A stretch of DNA of 64,000 nt from JAFDWR01 sp038216655 (GCA_038216655.1 JBBQPZ010000014.1:1-64000); one strand, 5' to 3'. Counted from the stretch's first letter, positions 36,092-45,817 are shown. The notes: a model not told the origin generated them from the sequence alone. Translations and numbers: made by a program.

Positions 36092-36997
36092 TTACGGGTT
36101 GAGACTTGCATGCACCGCGGCTTCCACGTCTGGATACTTCCAGACAAATCCGCCCTCTTGGGCGACGATCGGTTTGACCCGGTCGGAGACGAGTGCCAAC
36201 TCAGCCGGAAAGCCCAAGACCGCGCCGACGAGTTTGACCATGAACGCAGGTGCCGGGGGCGACCAGGGACGGTGGAGCTTCGAGCGCAGGATCCGCATCA
36301 AATCGCCGTTTCGCACCGGCTCTGGTGCGGTCGCGTTCACCGGGCCGGAGACTTCGTGATCCAAGCACCATTTGATCAAGGCGATCTCGTCGTCGAGATG
36401 GATCCAGGGGATGAACTGCCTTCCGTTGCCCACCGCCCCTCCGAGGAAAGCGCGAGTCAGTTTGGACAAGGTCGAGATCATCCCTCCGCCCGGGCCGAAC
36501 ACGACGCCGGTTCGCAGGAGGACACGGCGGGTGGAGGGCAGATCGAACTGAGTACATGCCTGCTCCCAAGCCGCGCAGGTCTCGCCGAGGAAGTCGTGCC
36601 CTGCGGGTGACGACTCATCAAGCAGGGTCTCCCCGGCATCGCCGTAGTAGCCCGTCGCGCTGCCATTGATCCAGACCGACGGCGGAAAAGGCATGGATTG
36701 GAGAGCCTCGCCGATGGCTCGGGTGCTGGCAAGCCGCGACCCCACGATCTCCTTGCGCCCCTTGACATTCCACTCCTGATTGATGGGCGCCCCCACGAGA
36801 TTGATCACCGCATCCGCGCCCGACAGGTGGACAAGCGCGGTGTGCACTGAGGCACCGTCCCAAGCTGCGCCCGCGACACCAGAGACGGCCTCTCCCTTTC
36901 GGCTCAGAGGTAGGACCGAGTGTCCATCGGCAGCCAGTGACGGCACGAGCGCTCGGCCGATGAAGCCGTTCGCCCCCGCGACGACGATCCTGCTCAC
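36092..36997 (-). CDS. TIGR01777 family NAD-dependent epimerase (YfcH-like)
   Basis: A 301-residue extended short-chain dehydrogenase. The Rossmann motif is VVAGANGFIGRALVPSL. AVINLVGAPINQEWN, GSATGYYGD (catalytic YxxxK is degenerate in this family) and the DUF1731 C-terminal block FVWKYPDVEAAVHASL are present. Homologues are of uncertain function. The GTG start overlaps the HEAT-protein stop as GTGA. It is the last gene of the ubiX-HEAT-epimerase operon. Confidence 0.9.
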   Translation of the reverse strand: MSRIVVAGANGFIGRALVPSLAADGHSVLPLSRKGEAVSGVAGAAWDGASVHTALVHLSGADAVINLVGAPINQEWNVKGRKEIVGSRLASTRAIGEALQSMPFPPSVWINGSATGYYGDAGETLLDESSPAGHDFLGETCAAWEQACTQFDLPSTRRVLLRTGVVFGPGGGMISTLSKLTRAFLGGAVGNGRQFIPWIHLDDEIALIKWCLDHEVSGPVNATAPEPVRNGDLMRILRSKLHRPWSPPAPAFMVKLVGAVLGFPAELALVSDRVKPIVAQEGGFVWKYPDVEAAVHASLNP

Positions 36998-38169
36998 TGA
37001 CCTCCATCGGGAGGATTTTCCCGGTCCTCGATTGCTTGGATCGCGTCCTTTGCCAAACTCGCGAGTCCAACGTCTGACCCGGCGGCAATGGGTCGAAGCA
37101 CGTCAAGGGCGCGCGGGTCGCCGAGATCGCCCAAGGCGGCAATCGCGCTGCGTCCGAGCGACCCGCCGTCTTTGACCAACTTGAGCAGTGGCTCCAGAGC
37201 GCGGCCATCGCGGAACTCGCCCACTCGGGAAATCGCCTGCCGACGGATGGGTGAACTCGGGTCTTCGATCGCCTTGATCAGGAGTGGCACCATGCGTCGG
37301 TCGGCGAGGTCGGCAAGGGCGTTGAACGCCTGCTCGGAGACCTTGGTTTCTTTGTCCGATAGCCCGGCAATCATCGCGTCGTATCCCTCTCGGGCGTGAA
37401 TCTGGCCGAGGGTCGCAAGCGCGTAGTACCGGACGTCCGAGTTCGAGTCTTTGGCCGCTTCAATCAGTCCGGGTACGACGCCCGCGTAGCGCAGGGAAGG
37501 CATTGCATAGGCAGCGGCAACTCGAAGCTCCGGTGACGGATCCTTGAGTGCCTTGAGGAGGCCCTCCACGCTTGAGAGGCCCCGTAGGTCGCCGAGGGCA
37601 TAGGCCGCTTGGGTTCGAACGGTGGCGCTGGAATCCGACATCAGTCCTACGAGCCGCGCCTGCACCGACGGGTCGCGGAGCTCGCCGAGCGCCTTGGCGA
37701 CTGCCGCGCGGACATCCTCGTCTTCGTCCTTTAAGGTGTTGAGCAAAGGCTCTAGAGACGCAGGGTCGCGGATTTCGCCAAGGGACTCGGCCGCGGCCCG
37801 GCGGGTGTCGGCATCGGAGTCATTCAGCAAGGGAATCAGGGCATGAGCGGCGCGCAGGTCGCCGATCTCGCCAAGAGCTTCGGCGGCCCAATAGCGCGCG
37901 GTGTCGTCCGTAGATTTGAGCGCGGAGATGAGGGGATCGACTGCGTCCTCGCCGATCAGCACGAGGCGGTTCGCCGCGCTGGATGCGTCCTCCGTCGAGA
38001 GTTTGGAGATGAGCGCATCGACAGGAGGAGCCCCAACTTCGTTCCGAGGCCCGTCCGTTGGTTTCTCGGTCCCGTGCTCGGCGAGCCAACAGATGCCCTC
38101 GGAAACGGAGGGAGGGGGTTGGGGGTGGGAGCGGACGCCCAGCCATAGGGATAAGAAGACACTCAGCAT
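36994..38169 (-). CDS. Exported HEAT-repeat protein
   Basis: A 391-residue protein. A signal peptide-like start (MLSVFLSLWLGVRS) is followed by about ten PBS-lyase-type HEAT repeats. Examples are ARYWAAEALGEIGDLRAAHA, DTRRAAAESLGEIRDPASLE and VRAAVAKALGELRDPSVQA. Each repeat is about 31 residues. Such solenoids bind other proteins; the partner is unknown. The ATG at 38169 shares its A with the ubiX stop (TGATG), so translation is coupled. Confidence 0.88.
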   Translation of the reverse strand: MLSVFLSLWLGVRSHPQPPPSVSEGICWLAEHGTEKPTDGPRNEVGAPPVDALISKLSTEDASSAANRLVLIGEDAVDPLISALKSTDDTARYWAAEALGEIGDLRAAHALIPLLNDSDADTRRAAAESLGEIRDPASLEPLLNTLKDEDEDVRAAVAKALGELRDPSVQARLVGLMSDSSATVRTQAAYALGDLRGLSSVEGLLKALKDPSPELRVAAAYAMPSLRYAGVVPGLIEAAKDSNSDVRYYALATLGQIHAREGYDAMIAGLSDKETKVSEQAFNALADLADRRMVPLLIKAIEDPSSPIRRQAISRVGEFRDGRALEPLLKLVKDGGSLGRSAIAALGDLGDPRALDVLRPIAAGSDVGLASLAKDAIQAIEDRENPPDGGQ

Positions 38170-38762
38170 CACGCCATCCACTCGCTTACGATCGTCTGTT
38201 CCAATCCAAGGTTCTGAAGAATACGCGCGACGACCGTGTCGGCGAGTTCTTCCAAAGTCGCCGGGCGACCGTACCAACCCGGGCACGCGGGCAGTACCGT
38301 CGCCCCGGCCTCGGCAAGAATCGTTAAGTTGCGCAGCATGATCGCGCTCATCGGCATCTCGCGAGGGACGACAATCAGCTTGCGTCCTTCCTTGAGGCAG
38401 ACATCTGCGGAGCGGGTGAGCAGATCGTCGGAGATGCCGTGGGCGATCCGCCCGGCCGTCCCCATCGAGCATGGCACGATGACCATGCCATCGTGACGGA
38501 ACGAGCCGCTTGCCGGAGGGGTGAAGTAGTTACGGGAGTCGAGCAACTTGATGTTGGGGAATTCTTCGCCCAACCACTCCTTGGTAGTGAAATCGGTGCG
38601 AGAGGGGGCTACCCCGAGCTCGGTCTGAGACACCTGGATCGCCTGATCGCTCAGGATCAGAAACACCTCGTCAAAGTGCTTTGCGACGAAGCGCAAAAAG
38701 CGTTGCGCGTAGATCGCCCCACTGGCTCCGGTAATGCCGACGACGAGCTTGCCCGTACTCAC
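38169..38762 (-). CDS. ubiX: Flavin prenyltransferase UbiX
   Basis: A 197-residue enzyme that prenylates FMN to the cofactor used by UbiD-type decarboxylases. VVGITGASGAIYAQRFL (flavin-binding N-terminus), VIVPCSMGTAGRIAHGISDDLL and the REMPMSAIMLRNLTILAEAGA segment are diagnostic. The GTG start has a TAGACT box (38770-38775) seven bases upstream and no Shine-Dalgarno. No ubiD gene is in the window. It is the first gene of a three-gene operon. Confidence 0.96.
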   Translation of the reverse strand: MSTGKLVVGITGASGAIYAQRFLRFVAKHFDEVFLILSDQAIQVSQTELGVAPSRTDFTTKEWLGEEFPNIKLLDSRNYFTPPASGSFRHDGMVIVPCSMGTAGRIAHGISDDLLTRSADVCLKEGRKLIVVPREMPMSAIMLRNLTILAEAGATVLPACPGWYGRPATLEELADTVVARILQNLGLEQTIVSEWMA

Positions 38763-38894
38763 TTCGCCTAGTCTACGCGGCTCGTGTGTGCCTTATTCGC
38801 GGTAATTTGGGGAATCGGCCCAATGAGCTTGACGCCACATGCCCTTAGGGTGCAGGATAGTTGTCTAACGGATCGGTTTGGGAGGCTAGCGAGA

Positions 38895-39686
38895 ATGTTT
38901 CAGGTTGTCGATAGAACAGGTCAAGTTCACGGACCGGTTTCTGCGGATGTGCTGCGGAACTGGGCAAGCGAGGGTAGATTGACGCCCGATATGACGGTCA
39001 TCAACACGACCACCGGGCAGCAGGGCCCCGCGGGCCAGCTTTTGGCGGGCGCCAACGTGTTCGCCGCGCCGGCGGCGCAACCTTACGCGCCGCAACCCGC
39101 GACGCCCTATTCGCCGCCCCAGCCCCATGGTGGAGCGTCGGGCTTTATGCAGTCGCAGGTTCCGCAGGGCAACTTTGCCCAGCCGCAACAGCAGTACGGT
39201 TTCCAGGGCTCGGAAGCAGCCGGCTCGATTCCCAAGATCGGGCCGCGGGCGACCGCATTCTTGGTCGATTTTCTCCTTGGGCTCGGAGTTGGCGGAGCCA
39301 TGATTGGCTTCATGTCGATGATTCTTGCCGACTACGCTTCCCGAAGCTTCAATCTCAACTGGACGGGATATCTCAACTACGTCTCCGGTCCCTTGATGGC
39401 GGCGTTCTTCCTCTTCAAAGATTCGTTCCTAACTGGTCAAAGCGTGGGCAAGCGAATCGCGCGCATCAGGGTCATCAATGCGAACGGTCAGCCTTGTAAC
39501 ATGTTCCAGTCCGCCCTTCGGAACCTCTGGGCAGTGCCGATCTTCTTCCTGCCGATCCCTTACGTCGGCGGGTTCGTGATGATGCCGATCTTCGTGATCT
39601 TCTTCCTCGTGGAGATCTTCATGGTGCTCACCACGGGCAAGCACGTGATGGACGCCGTCTCTAAGACTCTCGTCGTCAACGAGTAG
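38895..39686 (+). CDS. RDD family membrane protein with a GYF-like N-terminal domain
   Basis: A 263-residue protein. Residues 1-50 (MFQVVDRTGQVHGPVSADVLRNWASEGRLT... by position) match the GYF_2/DUF4339 domain. A proline/glutamine/alanine-rich linker follows (about 55-110), then an RDD domain with three hydrophobic segments: GPRATAFLVDFLLGLGVG, GQSVGKRIARIRVI and the C-terminal pair. The transport or sensing role of RDD proteins is not settled. I prefer ATG 38895 with GGAGG upstream over the frame start at 38784. Confidence 0.83.
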   Translation: MFQVVDRTGQVHGPVSADVLRNWASEGRLTPDMTVINTTTGQQGPAGQLLAGANVFAAPAAQPYAPQPATPYSPPQPHGGASGFMQSQVPQGNFAQPQQQYGFQGSEAAGSIPKIGPRATAFLVDFLLGLGVGGAMIGFMSMILADYASRSFNLNWTGYLNYVSGPLMAAFFLFKDSFLTGQSVGKRIARIRVINANGQPCNMFQSALRNLWAVPIFFLPIPYVGGFVMMPIFVIFFLVEIFMVLTTGKHVMDAVSKTLVVNE

Positions 39687-39702
39687 GTGCTGATAATCGG
39701 CT

Positions 39703-39735
39703 AGAAGGGCGAGGCACATTGTGCCTCGCCCTTCT
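39703..39735. terminator. Strong hairpin terminator
   Basis: A 16-base perfect stem (39703-39718 with 39720-39735) flanking one T, followed by TGTT. It closes the RDD gene 16 bases after its stop and could work in both directions. Confidence 0.75.
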
Positions 39736-39902
39736 TGTTACACATTTCGAGCGCCCATACTTCTGGTCCAGTCAGATCCTGGAGAGAATGCGGGGCTGGA
39801 AAGTACGGGTGTCGATTGCACAAAATCCGATCAATTGCGGTCCCAACCGCAATTTATTATAAGTACCTGCCTAGCGCCAACCATGCCTCCGAAATTTTGT
39901 GT

Positions 39903-41435
39903 ATGGATTTGACGTCATTGCAATTTGATTTCGAGGAAGACGAGAGAAAACGCCTGGAAGTGTTGCGCTGCCTTGGGATATTGGATACAGAAGAGGAGCA
40001 AATATTTCAGGATGCCGTTATGTTGGCGTCCTTGATCTGCGGCATGCCGATATCGTTGATCTCTTTGATCGACCGGGATCGCCAATGGTTCAAGGCGAAG
40101 TGTGGGTTGAGCCTTTCCGAGACATCTCGTGGAGTGTCATTTTGCGATACGGCAATCCGGACTCCATCCTCCACGCTTCTCGTCGAGGATGCGCGCACTG
40201 ACGCGCGGTTTAGTTCGAACGAGTTGGTGACGGGACCTTTCAACTTGCGGTTCTATGCCGGTGCTCCAATTATCGCCAGTGATGTTGCGGTCGGGGCTCT
40301 TTGTGTCATCGGCAAGGAGCCAGGGCATCTGAATGGTGGGCAAATCGATGCCCTCGAAGCATTGGCACGTCAAGTCTCCAAATTCCTTGAGGCCAGATTA
40401 TTGAATCATGAGATTAACGAGAAGAATCGGTGTCTGACCCAAATCAAAGTCGAGCTCCAGGCCGTTATCGAAGACGCGACAGACTTGAGCCGTAAACTGA
40501 TGCACTCCTCGGAACGCTTCGCTAACCTCTTCCAAGGGCTCCCTGTGGCCTGCATGACTGTGGACAACAGTGGCAACGTTATGGAATGGAATGAGATGAG
40601 TACGCGACTCTACGGATATGAGCCCTGGGAGTCTTTCGGCAACAATGTAGTTGACCTAATCGCTCCCGTTCAAAGTCGTCAGGTCACGGATGAAACGCTA
40701 AAAGAGACGGCTCGATTGGGCGAAAAGGCAGAAGCGGTTGAGTTGCATGTGAGGGGAAAGGGCGGGAAGCCGATCTGGGTCCTTTCAAAGGCACTCACTC
40801 TGACGAACGCCGAGGGTGAAGTGGTGGGGCTGATCATATCAAGCGTCGACATCACCGATCGAAAGAGGGCTGAGGCCAAGGTTCTTGCCAGCCAGAAGTT
40901 GGTTGCCCGCCAGAAGCGAAAGCTGGAACAAGCCAACACTTGGCTTAAAAATCTCGCGACGACCGATGCCCTCACTGGCATCCACAATCACAGAGCTTTT
41001 CAGGACTTCCTGCAAACGGTCTTTGCCGGGAGCAAGAGATCGGGCGAGCCCCTTTCGCTCCTCCTGCTCGACGTGGACAAGTTCAAGTCCGTAAACGATG
41101 ATTTCGGCCATCCTGCAGGGGACGCTGTTCTTAGTCAATTGGCAGTCATTCTTCGATCGAGTGCCAGGAAGAGTAGTTTTGTAGCTCGATATGGAGGTGA
41201 AGAGTTTGCAATCGTTTTGCCAGGAGCAGGTGCCGTTGAGGCAGTCCGGGCCGCAGAGCGGCATCGATCGGCGATTGAACAAAGCTCCTGGAGTTTTCGC
41301 CAGGTCACGGCAAGTTTCGGCGTTGCTACTCTGACGGCGGAGATGAACTCTCCTTCCGAATTAATCAAGTCCGCTGATACCGCCTCTTTATTGTTCAAAA
41401 CGGTCCGGACGAAATTGCGTGAGTCTCTTCAATGA
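39903..41435 (+). CDS. GAF-PAS-GGDEF diguanylate cyclase
   Basis: A 510-residue soluble signalling enzyme that would make c-di-GMP. The GAF domain spans about 25-175 (GVSFCDTAIRTPSSTLLVEDA). A PAS domain spans about 200-320 (MTVDNSGNVMEWNEMSTRLYGY). A short coiled coil follows, then GGDEF with the active site YGGEEFAIVLPG and LTGIHNHRAFQDFL. The inhibitory RxxD is degenerate (RKSS), so product feedback is probably lost. Base composition is visibly lower in GC than its neighbours. The ATG at 39903 is used; no Shine-Dalgarno is clear. Confidence 0.9.
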   Translation: MDLTSLQFDFEEDERKRLEVLRCLGILDTEEEQIFQDAVMLASLICGMPISLISLIDRDRQWFKAKCGLSLSETSRGVSFCDTAIRTPSSTLLVEDARTDARFSSNELVTGPFNLRFYAGAPIIASDVAVGALCVIGKEPGHLNGGQIDALEALARQVSKFLEARLLNHEINEKNRCLTQIKVELQAVIEDATDLSRKLMHSSERFANLFQGLPVACMTVDNSGNVMEWNEMSTRLYGYEPWESFGNNVVDLIAPVQSRQVTDETLKETARLGEKAEAVELHVRGKGGKPIWVLSKALTLTNAEGEVVGLIISSVDITDRKRAEAKVLASQKLVARQKRKLEQANTWLKNLATTDALTGIHNHRAFQDFLQTVFAGSKRSGEPLSLLLLDVDKFKSVNDDFGHPAGDAVLSQLAVILRSSARKSSFVARYGGEEFAIVLPGAGAVEAVRAAERHRSAIEQSSWSFRQVTASFGVATLTAEMNSPSELIKSADTASLLFKTVRTKLRESLQ

Positions 41436-41605
41436 GTTCCACGCTTCGGAGAAGGCATCTTGATGCAGGGGTTTGAGGGTCGCTTCGCGCGGATGGTTGG
41501 GTCTGCCTAACCCAACCTCCACTTGTGGTGTGAGGCGACGCCCCGATAATGAATCCTTCCCGCCGCCATCGCCTGAATGGACGGTTCTTCTTCCCGACCA
41601 GAGGT

Positions 41606-42688
41606 CTACTTCCGTCGACGCAGGAAGGCGAGAACGGCGAGCCCCAGGCCCACCACCGTTGTCGGCTCTGGAACGGGGTTTGTCAAGGGAGTCATCAGGT
41701 AAGCCCTTAGCTGCCCGTCGAAGTATCCCGTCCCGGCAACCTGCCCGGATGCGTTGACCGACTGCGCGTCGAAAAGCTGCCAATGGCTGGACGTCACCGA
41801 GTCCGCAACCAGACTCTGCAGGTCGACCATCGCGCCCGAACGCCACAAGAAGGCGTGCTGGCCACTGGAGTTGCCGCTGCGTCCGACAATCCAGTCGCTT
41901 CCGTTGACCCCGAACGCTGTGCTGTAGGTATCACCGCCGAGGAGCCCGAGGCCGGTCATGAGACCGTTGGCGTACAGAAAGCCCTGTTGGCCGAGGTTCG
42001 ACCCGCTATGCCCTACCACGTGGCCCGCGCCGTTGAGACTGAAGGCGGTGCTGTAGGCACCTCCGTTGAGGATCCCGAGTGAGTGCACCCCGTTGGTGTC
42101 CCAACTAACCGCGGTGCTCCCGGATGCTCCGATGCTCTGGCCGATCATCAGACCGGAGTCGTTGATCCCATAGGCCGTCGCGTCGGTGTCAAGGCCCAAC
42201 GTCCCGAGAATCGTGGAGTTGTGACCGTCCCACTTGTAGGCTTTCAACCCCGAAGAGGTCGACGCCCAACCGACAACCGTGCCGGATGAGTTGATTCCTC
42301 CGGAGTAGGTGATCGTCGCTCCGCTTACCGGGTCGAACGTGGAGCCCGAGCTGCCGATCCAGGTCGCCGCATGCCCGGTGGTTGAGCCCATCGCGGCGTA
42401 GCCAGCCGCTTGCCCTGAACTGTTGATAACCCGGCCCCGGGCGTCGGATTGGCCGGATGCCGGGCTGAGGACGTGCAGACCCGTGGTCGCATCCCAGGTG
42501 AAGCCCCGCTCACCGACCGAAGTCGTACCCCAGCCAACGACCTGGCCCGAATCATTGAGCCCCATGCCGTAGCTGGAAGACCCGCCGAGGGTCCCCAAAT
42601 TCTGAATCTTATATTGCAGCGTGTCGGCGTTTGCCGAGCAAGCAAGAAAACCTAGCCCGCTAAGAGCCAGCACCCATTTTGTTTTCAT
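41606..42688 (-). CDS. PEP-CTERM protein with HAF-type repeats
   Basis: A 360-residue exported protein. After a signal peptide (MKTKWVLALSGLGFLACSANA) come about six to seven repeats of the HAF type, with LNDSGQVVGW, INSSGTVVGW, INDSGLMIGQ, LNGAGHVVGH and VNGSDWIVGR marking each unit. It ends VPEPTTVVGLGLAVLAFLRRRK, the PEP-CTERM anchor. The start at 42688 has GGAGAGG immediately upstream. It is probably a surface beta-propeller-like protein. Confidence 0.92.
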   Translation of the reverse strand: MKTKWVLALSGLGFLACSANADTLQYKIQNLGTLGGSSSYGMGLNDSGQVVGWGTTSVGERGFTWDATTGLHVLSPASGQSDARGRVINSSGQAAGYAAMGSTTGHAATWIGSSGSTFDPVSGATITYSGGINSSGTVVGWASTSSGLKAYKWDGHNSTILGTLGLDTDATAYGINDSGLMIGQSIGASGSTAVSWDTNGVHSLGILNGGAYSTAFSLNGAGHVVGHSGSNLGQQGFLYANGLMTGLGLLGGDTYSTAFGVNGSDWIVGRSGNSSGQHAFLWRSGAMVDLQSLVADSVTSSHWQLFDAQSVNASGQVAGTGYFDGQLRAYLMTPLTNPVPEPTTVVGLGLAVLAFLRRRK

Positions 42689-42878
42689 CCTCTCCAACTC
42701 CAGGATCGCCAATTCGCGATCGCAAGTAGAGAGAATGTAGCGCAGCTAATGCATTAGTCCAACAAAATCAAGTCGAATCTGGTGGGTTTGCCTGCTGGCA
42801 TTTTCATCGAAATGAAGTCGAATGGCCCCGCTCACTCCAAACCTGAAGGTCGGAGTGCGCAAGCAGGAAGAGCCAAGA

Positions 42879-43655
42879 TCAGCGACGATATACCGGATTG
42901 CCGTAGATGTCGCGAATCGTATAGACATTCGAGCTGCTGTAGACGGCATAGCTAGGCAATACTGTCAGGTATTGATTTACCTGAATCGGTCTGGATCCAC
43001 TGACGACCGAAAGGTAGTCCCCTACACGGTAATTCACGTTCTGTCGCCCGTAATACCACTGGGGTCCAAGATCGACTACAACGGAGCCAGCTCCGGATTG
43101 AATCACTGCCGCCGCATAAGGGACGTTGTTCAGGGTGTAGGTGGTCAGATCGGATATCTCGCCGCTGACCGTGTTCGGCCCAATTGGCGGAGTCACATTC
43201 TCCGTCACCTCAACGCCTGTCCAGTAGGCACGACCCCCCGGCCAGCGCAGCGCGAGAACATCGCCTCCCTGACCGTTGAGAAGAACTTGGGAAGCGAGAA
43301 TGACCCCGTGCCCCGAGACCATGACCTTGCGGCCCGATATCTGGACAGTGTCCCGGACACGTACCTTGGCGATTTGATTGTCAACAAACCACTTCGGCCC
43401 GAGGTCAACGATTGCCGTACCACCGCCGTCGTGATTACGGACGAGAAGGGTGACTTCATCATCGGTTGCCCCGGCCGGGCGATCAACTTGAATCCCCGTG
43501 ACACGACCCTTGAAAGTGACGGGTGTGCCAGATCTGAAAGCCCGAGCATATTGATCGGTCGACTGATCGTTATGAGGATTCCGAACGACCTGCGCCATCG
43601 CGGACGGGCCCATCAAAGTAAGGGCCGTTGCCAAAGTCAAAACCAGCTTCTGCAT
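42879..43655 (-). CDS. Exported protein with two OB-like repeats, unknown
   Basis: A 258-residue secreted protein. A signal peptide (MQKLVLTLATALTLMGPSAMA) is followed by two similar halves. Each has a beta-rich block ending VDLGPKWF (about residue 90) or VDLGPQWYYG (about residue 200), followed by a VRVRDTVQISGRK- or YRVGDYLSVVSGS-type strand pair. This duplication resembles DUF5666-like periplasmic OB folds. The start has a GGGAG Shine-Dalgarno. No catalytic motif is visible. Confidence 0.65.
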   Translation of the reverse strand: MQKLVLTLATALTLMGPSAMAQVVRNPHNDQSTDQYARAFRSGTPVTFKGRVTGIQVDRPAGATDDEVTLLVRNHDGGGTAIVDLGPKWFVDNQIAKVRVRDTVQISGRKVMVSGHGVILASQVLLNGQGGDVLALRWPGGRAYWTGVEVTENVTPPIGPNTVSGEISDLTTYTLNNVPYAAAVIQSGAGSVVVDLGPQWYYGRQNVNYRVGDYLSVVSGSRPIQVNQYLTVLPSYAVYSSSNVYTIRDIYGNPVYRR

Positions 43656-43716
43656 TGCAAATCTCCCGAGTTATCTACCCGTTCGACTTGCCGAAGGGGG
43701 TTACAGGTTCCAAGCT

Positions 43717-44874
43717 TCAGGCAATCCAGCGCACGCGGCTCGGCGATCCCTGCATGATCAGTTCCTCAACGGTGAGGGCTCCGGGAATATCCAGTGCGAT
43801 CAACGGGGGGGCATCCCCAACCGCAATCTGCCACCGGGGTAGCTCTAATCCAGGAACAGACCGGGCTCCCATCTCGGTCGCCATCTGCCAGACTTCCTCG
43901 GCCAACAAAGGTCGACCGCGGTGCCGGCTCACTTCAAGCGCAGCCCGCATTTCGGCGAAGAAGTCGATCGGGCCGCTGCTGGCCGCCGAGTCGAGTCCGA
44001 GTCCGACCACGACTCCCGCATCGAGCAGCTCGCGAATCGGGGCGATGGGGCATCCGAGGGTCACATTCGAGCGGGGACAATGGGCCACCGTGACGCCTCG
44101 CTCGGCGAGAACCGCCGGGTCTTCCGGTTCGATCGCGCAACAGTGGACGAATTGAGCACCACAGCGGACAAGGCCAAGTTCGTCTAAAGTGCCGATGATT
44201 GACTTGCCGTGGGGCTGGAACCCGATCGCGGCGGGTCGGTCGCCTTGCCTCAACGGTCCCGAGCCGTCGCGGGTGAACTGGCTCTCAAGCGCGGTCTCGG
44301 CTACATGGATGCTGAACGGACTGCCCGAGGCTCCGATCTCCGCAAGTGTCTGATGATCGACGGTGAACGCGGTATGGGGTGAGAGCAGGACGGGACCGTT
44401 GAACGCGGTGCGGTTGATGGCGGCATTCGCCTCGATCTCCGCGAGGCGCTCGGTCCGAGTGTCCATCATGTAGGAGGTGATCACTTCTTGGAACATCACG
44501 CCCTTTAGTTGGGCTTTCGCGAGGGCAGCCCCGGAGTAGGGTCGGTCACTATGCTCGCCGATCGCCGCGACCCCGGTGGCGAGGTTTTCGCGCGCCGCGA
44601 CGAGGCAGTCGTGGGCGACTTCCGCTGGAGTTTGCAAGGGCTTCAGGCGGGTGATTTCGCGAATCCACGGCCAGTATTCGCCCGAAGGCATTTTCCCGAG
44701 CATGCCCCGATATTCAAGGTGGGAGTGGACGTTGACGAAAGCGGTCGAGAGGACGTACGGGTCGGGCATCCCCGTTTGGGGTCCGAGGTGAGTGATCTGC
44801 CCGTTTTCAACCTCAAGCTCCAAGCCAAGCTCAAGTCGACCGTCAAGGACGATCCCGTAGGGACGAAGGCGCAT
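43717..44874 (-). CDS. Amidohydrolase superfamily deaminase-like protein
   Basis: A 385-residue member of the ATZ/TRZ (cytosine deaminase-like) branch. Metal-site motifs are AFVNVHSHLEYRG (HxH), FSIHVAETALE, QFVHCCAIEPED and GLGLDSAASSGPIDFF (final aspartate). Enzymes of this branch deaminate purine- or triazine-like rings, and some act on aminofutalosine in menaquinone synthesis; the substrate here is unknown. It starts two bases after the prepilin-like gene stop, so they are probably cotranscribed. Confidence 0.85.
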   Translation of the reverse strand: MRLRPYGIVLDGRLELGLELEVENGQITHLGPQTGMPDPYVLSTAFVNVHSHLEYRGMLGKMPSGEYWPWIREITRLKPLQTPAEVAHDCLVAARENLATGVAAIGEHSDRPYSGAALAKAQLKGVMFQEVITSYMMDTRTERLAEIEANAAINRTAFNGPVLLSPHTAFTVDHQTLAEIGASGSPFSIHVAETALESQFTRDGSGPLRQGDRPAAIGFQPHGKSIIGTLDELGLVRCGAQFVHCCAIEPEDPAVLAERGVTVAHCPRSNVTLGCPIAPIRELLDAGVVVGLGLDSAASSGPIDFFAEMRAALEVSRHRGRPLLAEEVWQMATEMGARSVPGLELPRWQIAVGDAPPLIALDIPGALTVEELIMQGSPSRVRWIA

Positions 44875-44876
44875 GC

Positions 44877-45557
44877 CTAAAGCTGAACGCTCCAGGCCGT
44901 CTGCAACTGATCGGCGTTGAGTGACTTGACGTGGAAGTCGCCAAAGAGACAGTTGTAGCGGTAGTCGTGGGTCAATTGGAGGAATGTCTCGAAGTCGTCG
45001 TCAAGGCGAAGGGCGCGGGAGGCGGAATGCCAGTGCCCGGCCCCATCGAAGAGGTAATTGACGTTGGCGGGAAGCTGGAAGTTCGTCTGGGTCAGCGCGC
45101 GGAAAGCGATTTCTGTGCGGAAGAAGTAGCTGGACTTGTAGAGGTTCCACATCTTCGGCTTGGTCGGGAAGGGTTCCGGATGCCCATTGATGAAGTGCTG
45201 ATCTAGGACCTCGGTTCCGATGTCACCCGGGCATCGGAAGACATCAGTGCTCTTGCAGTAGGGCTGGAGCACGTCCACGAGGAGTGGCATTGAAGAGATA
45301 CGCTGCTGCCAATCCGGATGACTGTCCCAAATCTCGGGCGCCCACTTGTCGGAGGCGTCCAAGGCGTTGGGGAAGGCGTCGTCGTCGTCCGCCATGTACA
45401 TCGAGGTAGCGGCTCCGGCTTGGTGTAGGTTGCTGATGCAGGAAGCCTGCTTGGCGGACCGCTTCGCGGACGCGAAAACGGGGAAGAGAATGGCCGCGAG
45501 GATCGCGATGATCGTGATCACAACCAGCAGTTCAATTAGCGTAAAGGCTCTCCGCAT
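44877..45557 (-). CDS. Prepilin-like protein with type IV N-terminal methylation domain
   Basis: A 226-residue protein that begins MRRAFTLIELLVVITIIAIL, a class III prepilin leader with the conserved F-T-L-I-E-L hydrophobic helix. The C-terminus has CLFGDFHVKSLNA, a form of the H-X9-DG box found in the many pseudopilin-like proteins of Planctomycetes and Armatimonadota. It is processed by prepilin peptidase and inserted in a type II secretion or pilus-like fibre. The start at 45557 has GAGGTTGAG upstream; the longer frame to 45605 is rejected. Confidence 0.93.
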   Translation of the reverse strand: MRRAFTLIELLVVITIIAILAAILFPVFASAKRSAKQASCISNLHQAGAATSMYMADDDDAFPNALDASDKWAPEIWDSHPDWQQRISSMPLLVDVLQPYCKSTDVFRCPGDIGTEVLDQHFINGHPEPFPTKPKMWNLYKSSYFFRTEIAFRALTQTNFQLPANVNYLFDGAGHWHSASRALRLDDDFETFLQLTHDYRYNCLFGDFHVKSLNADQLQTAWSVQL

Positions 45558-45620
45558 CTCAACCTCAAGAACGCGACAATTGCCGCTCCGGTTCCATGGT
45601 ATCACCGGTTCTAGCCAATT

Positions 45621-45691
45621 GAGTCGGAGTCTGAGTCTGAGCTGGCATTGTAGTTGAGGTTGGAGGCCAAATCAGACTCAGACTCCGACTC
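45621..45691. repeat. Perfect 20-base inverted repeat built of GTCTGA hexamers
   Basis: 45621-45640 and 45672-45691 are exact reverse complements separated by 31 bases. Both arms are made of the hexamers seen as a tandem array at 22462-22509. It lies in the promoter region between the divergent prepilin gene and the 605-residue gene. Confidence 0.9.
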
Positions 45692-45817
45692 ACACCCTCA
45701 GACTCCAACTCCGAGAGACTTGCGTAACGGGGGGTCCGCGAAGGTATCCTAACTTGCTGCGTTAGACGACCTCGCGGCAACCCCGATTTCCTTGCGCAAC
45801 CGAACCTGAGGCAACCA

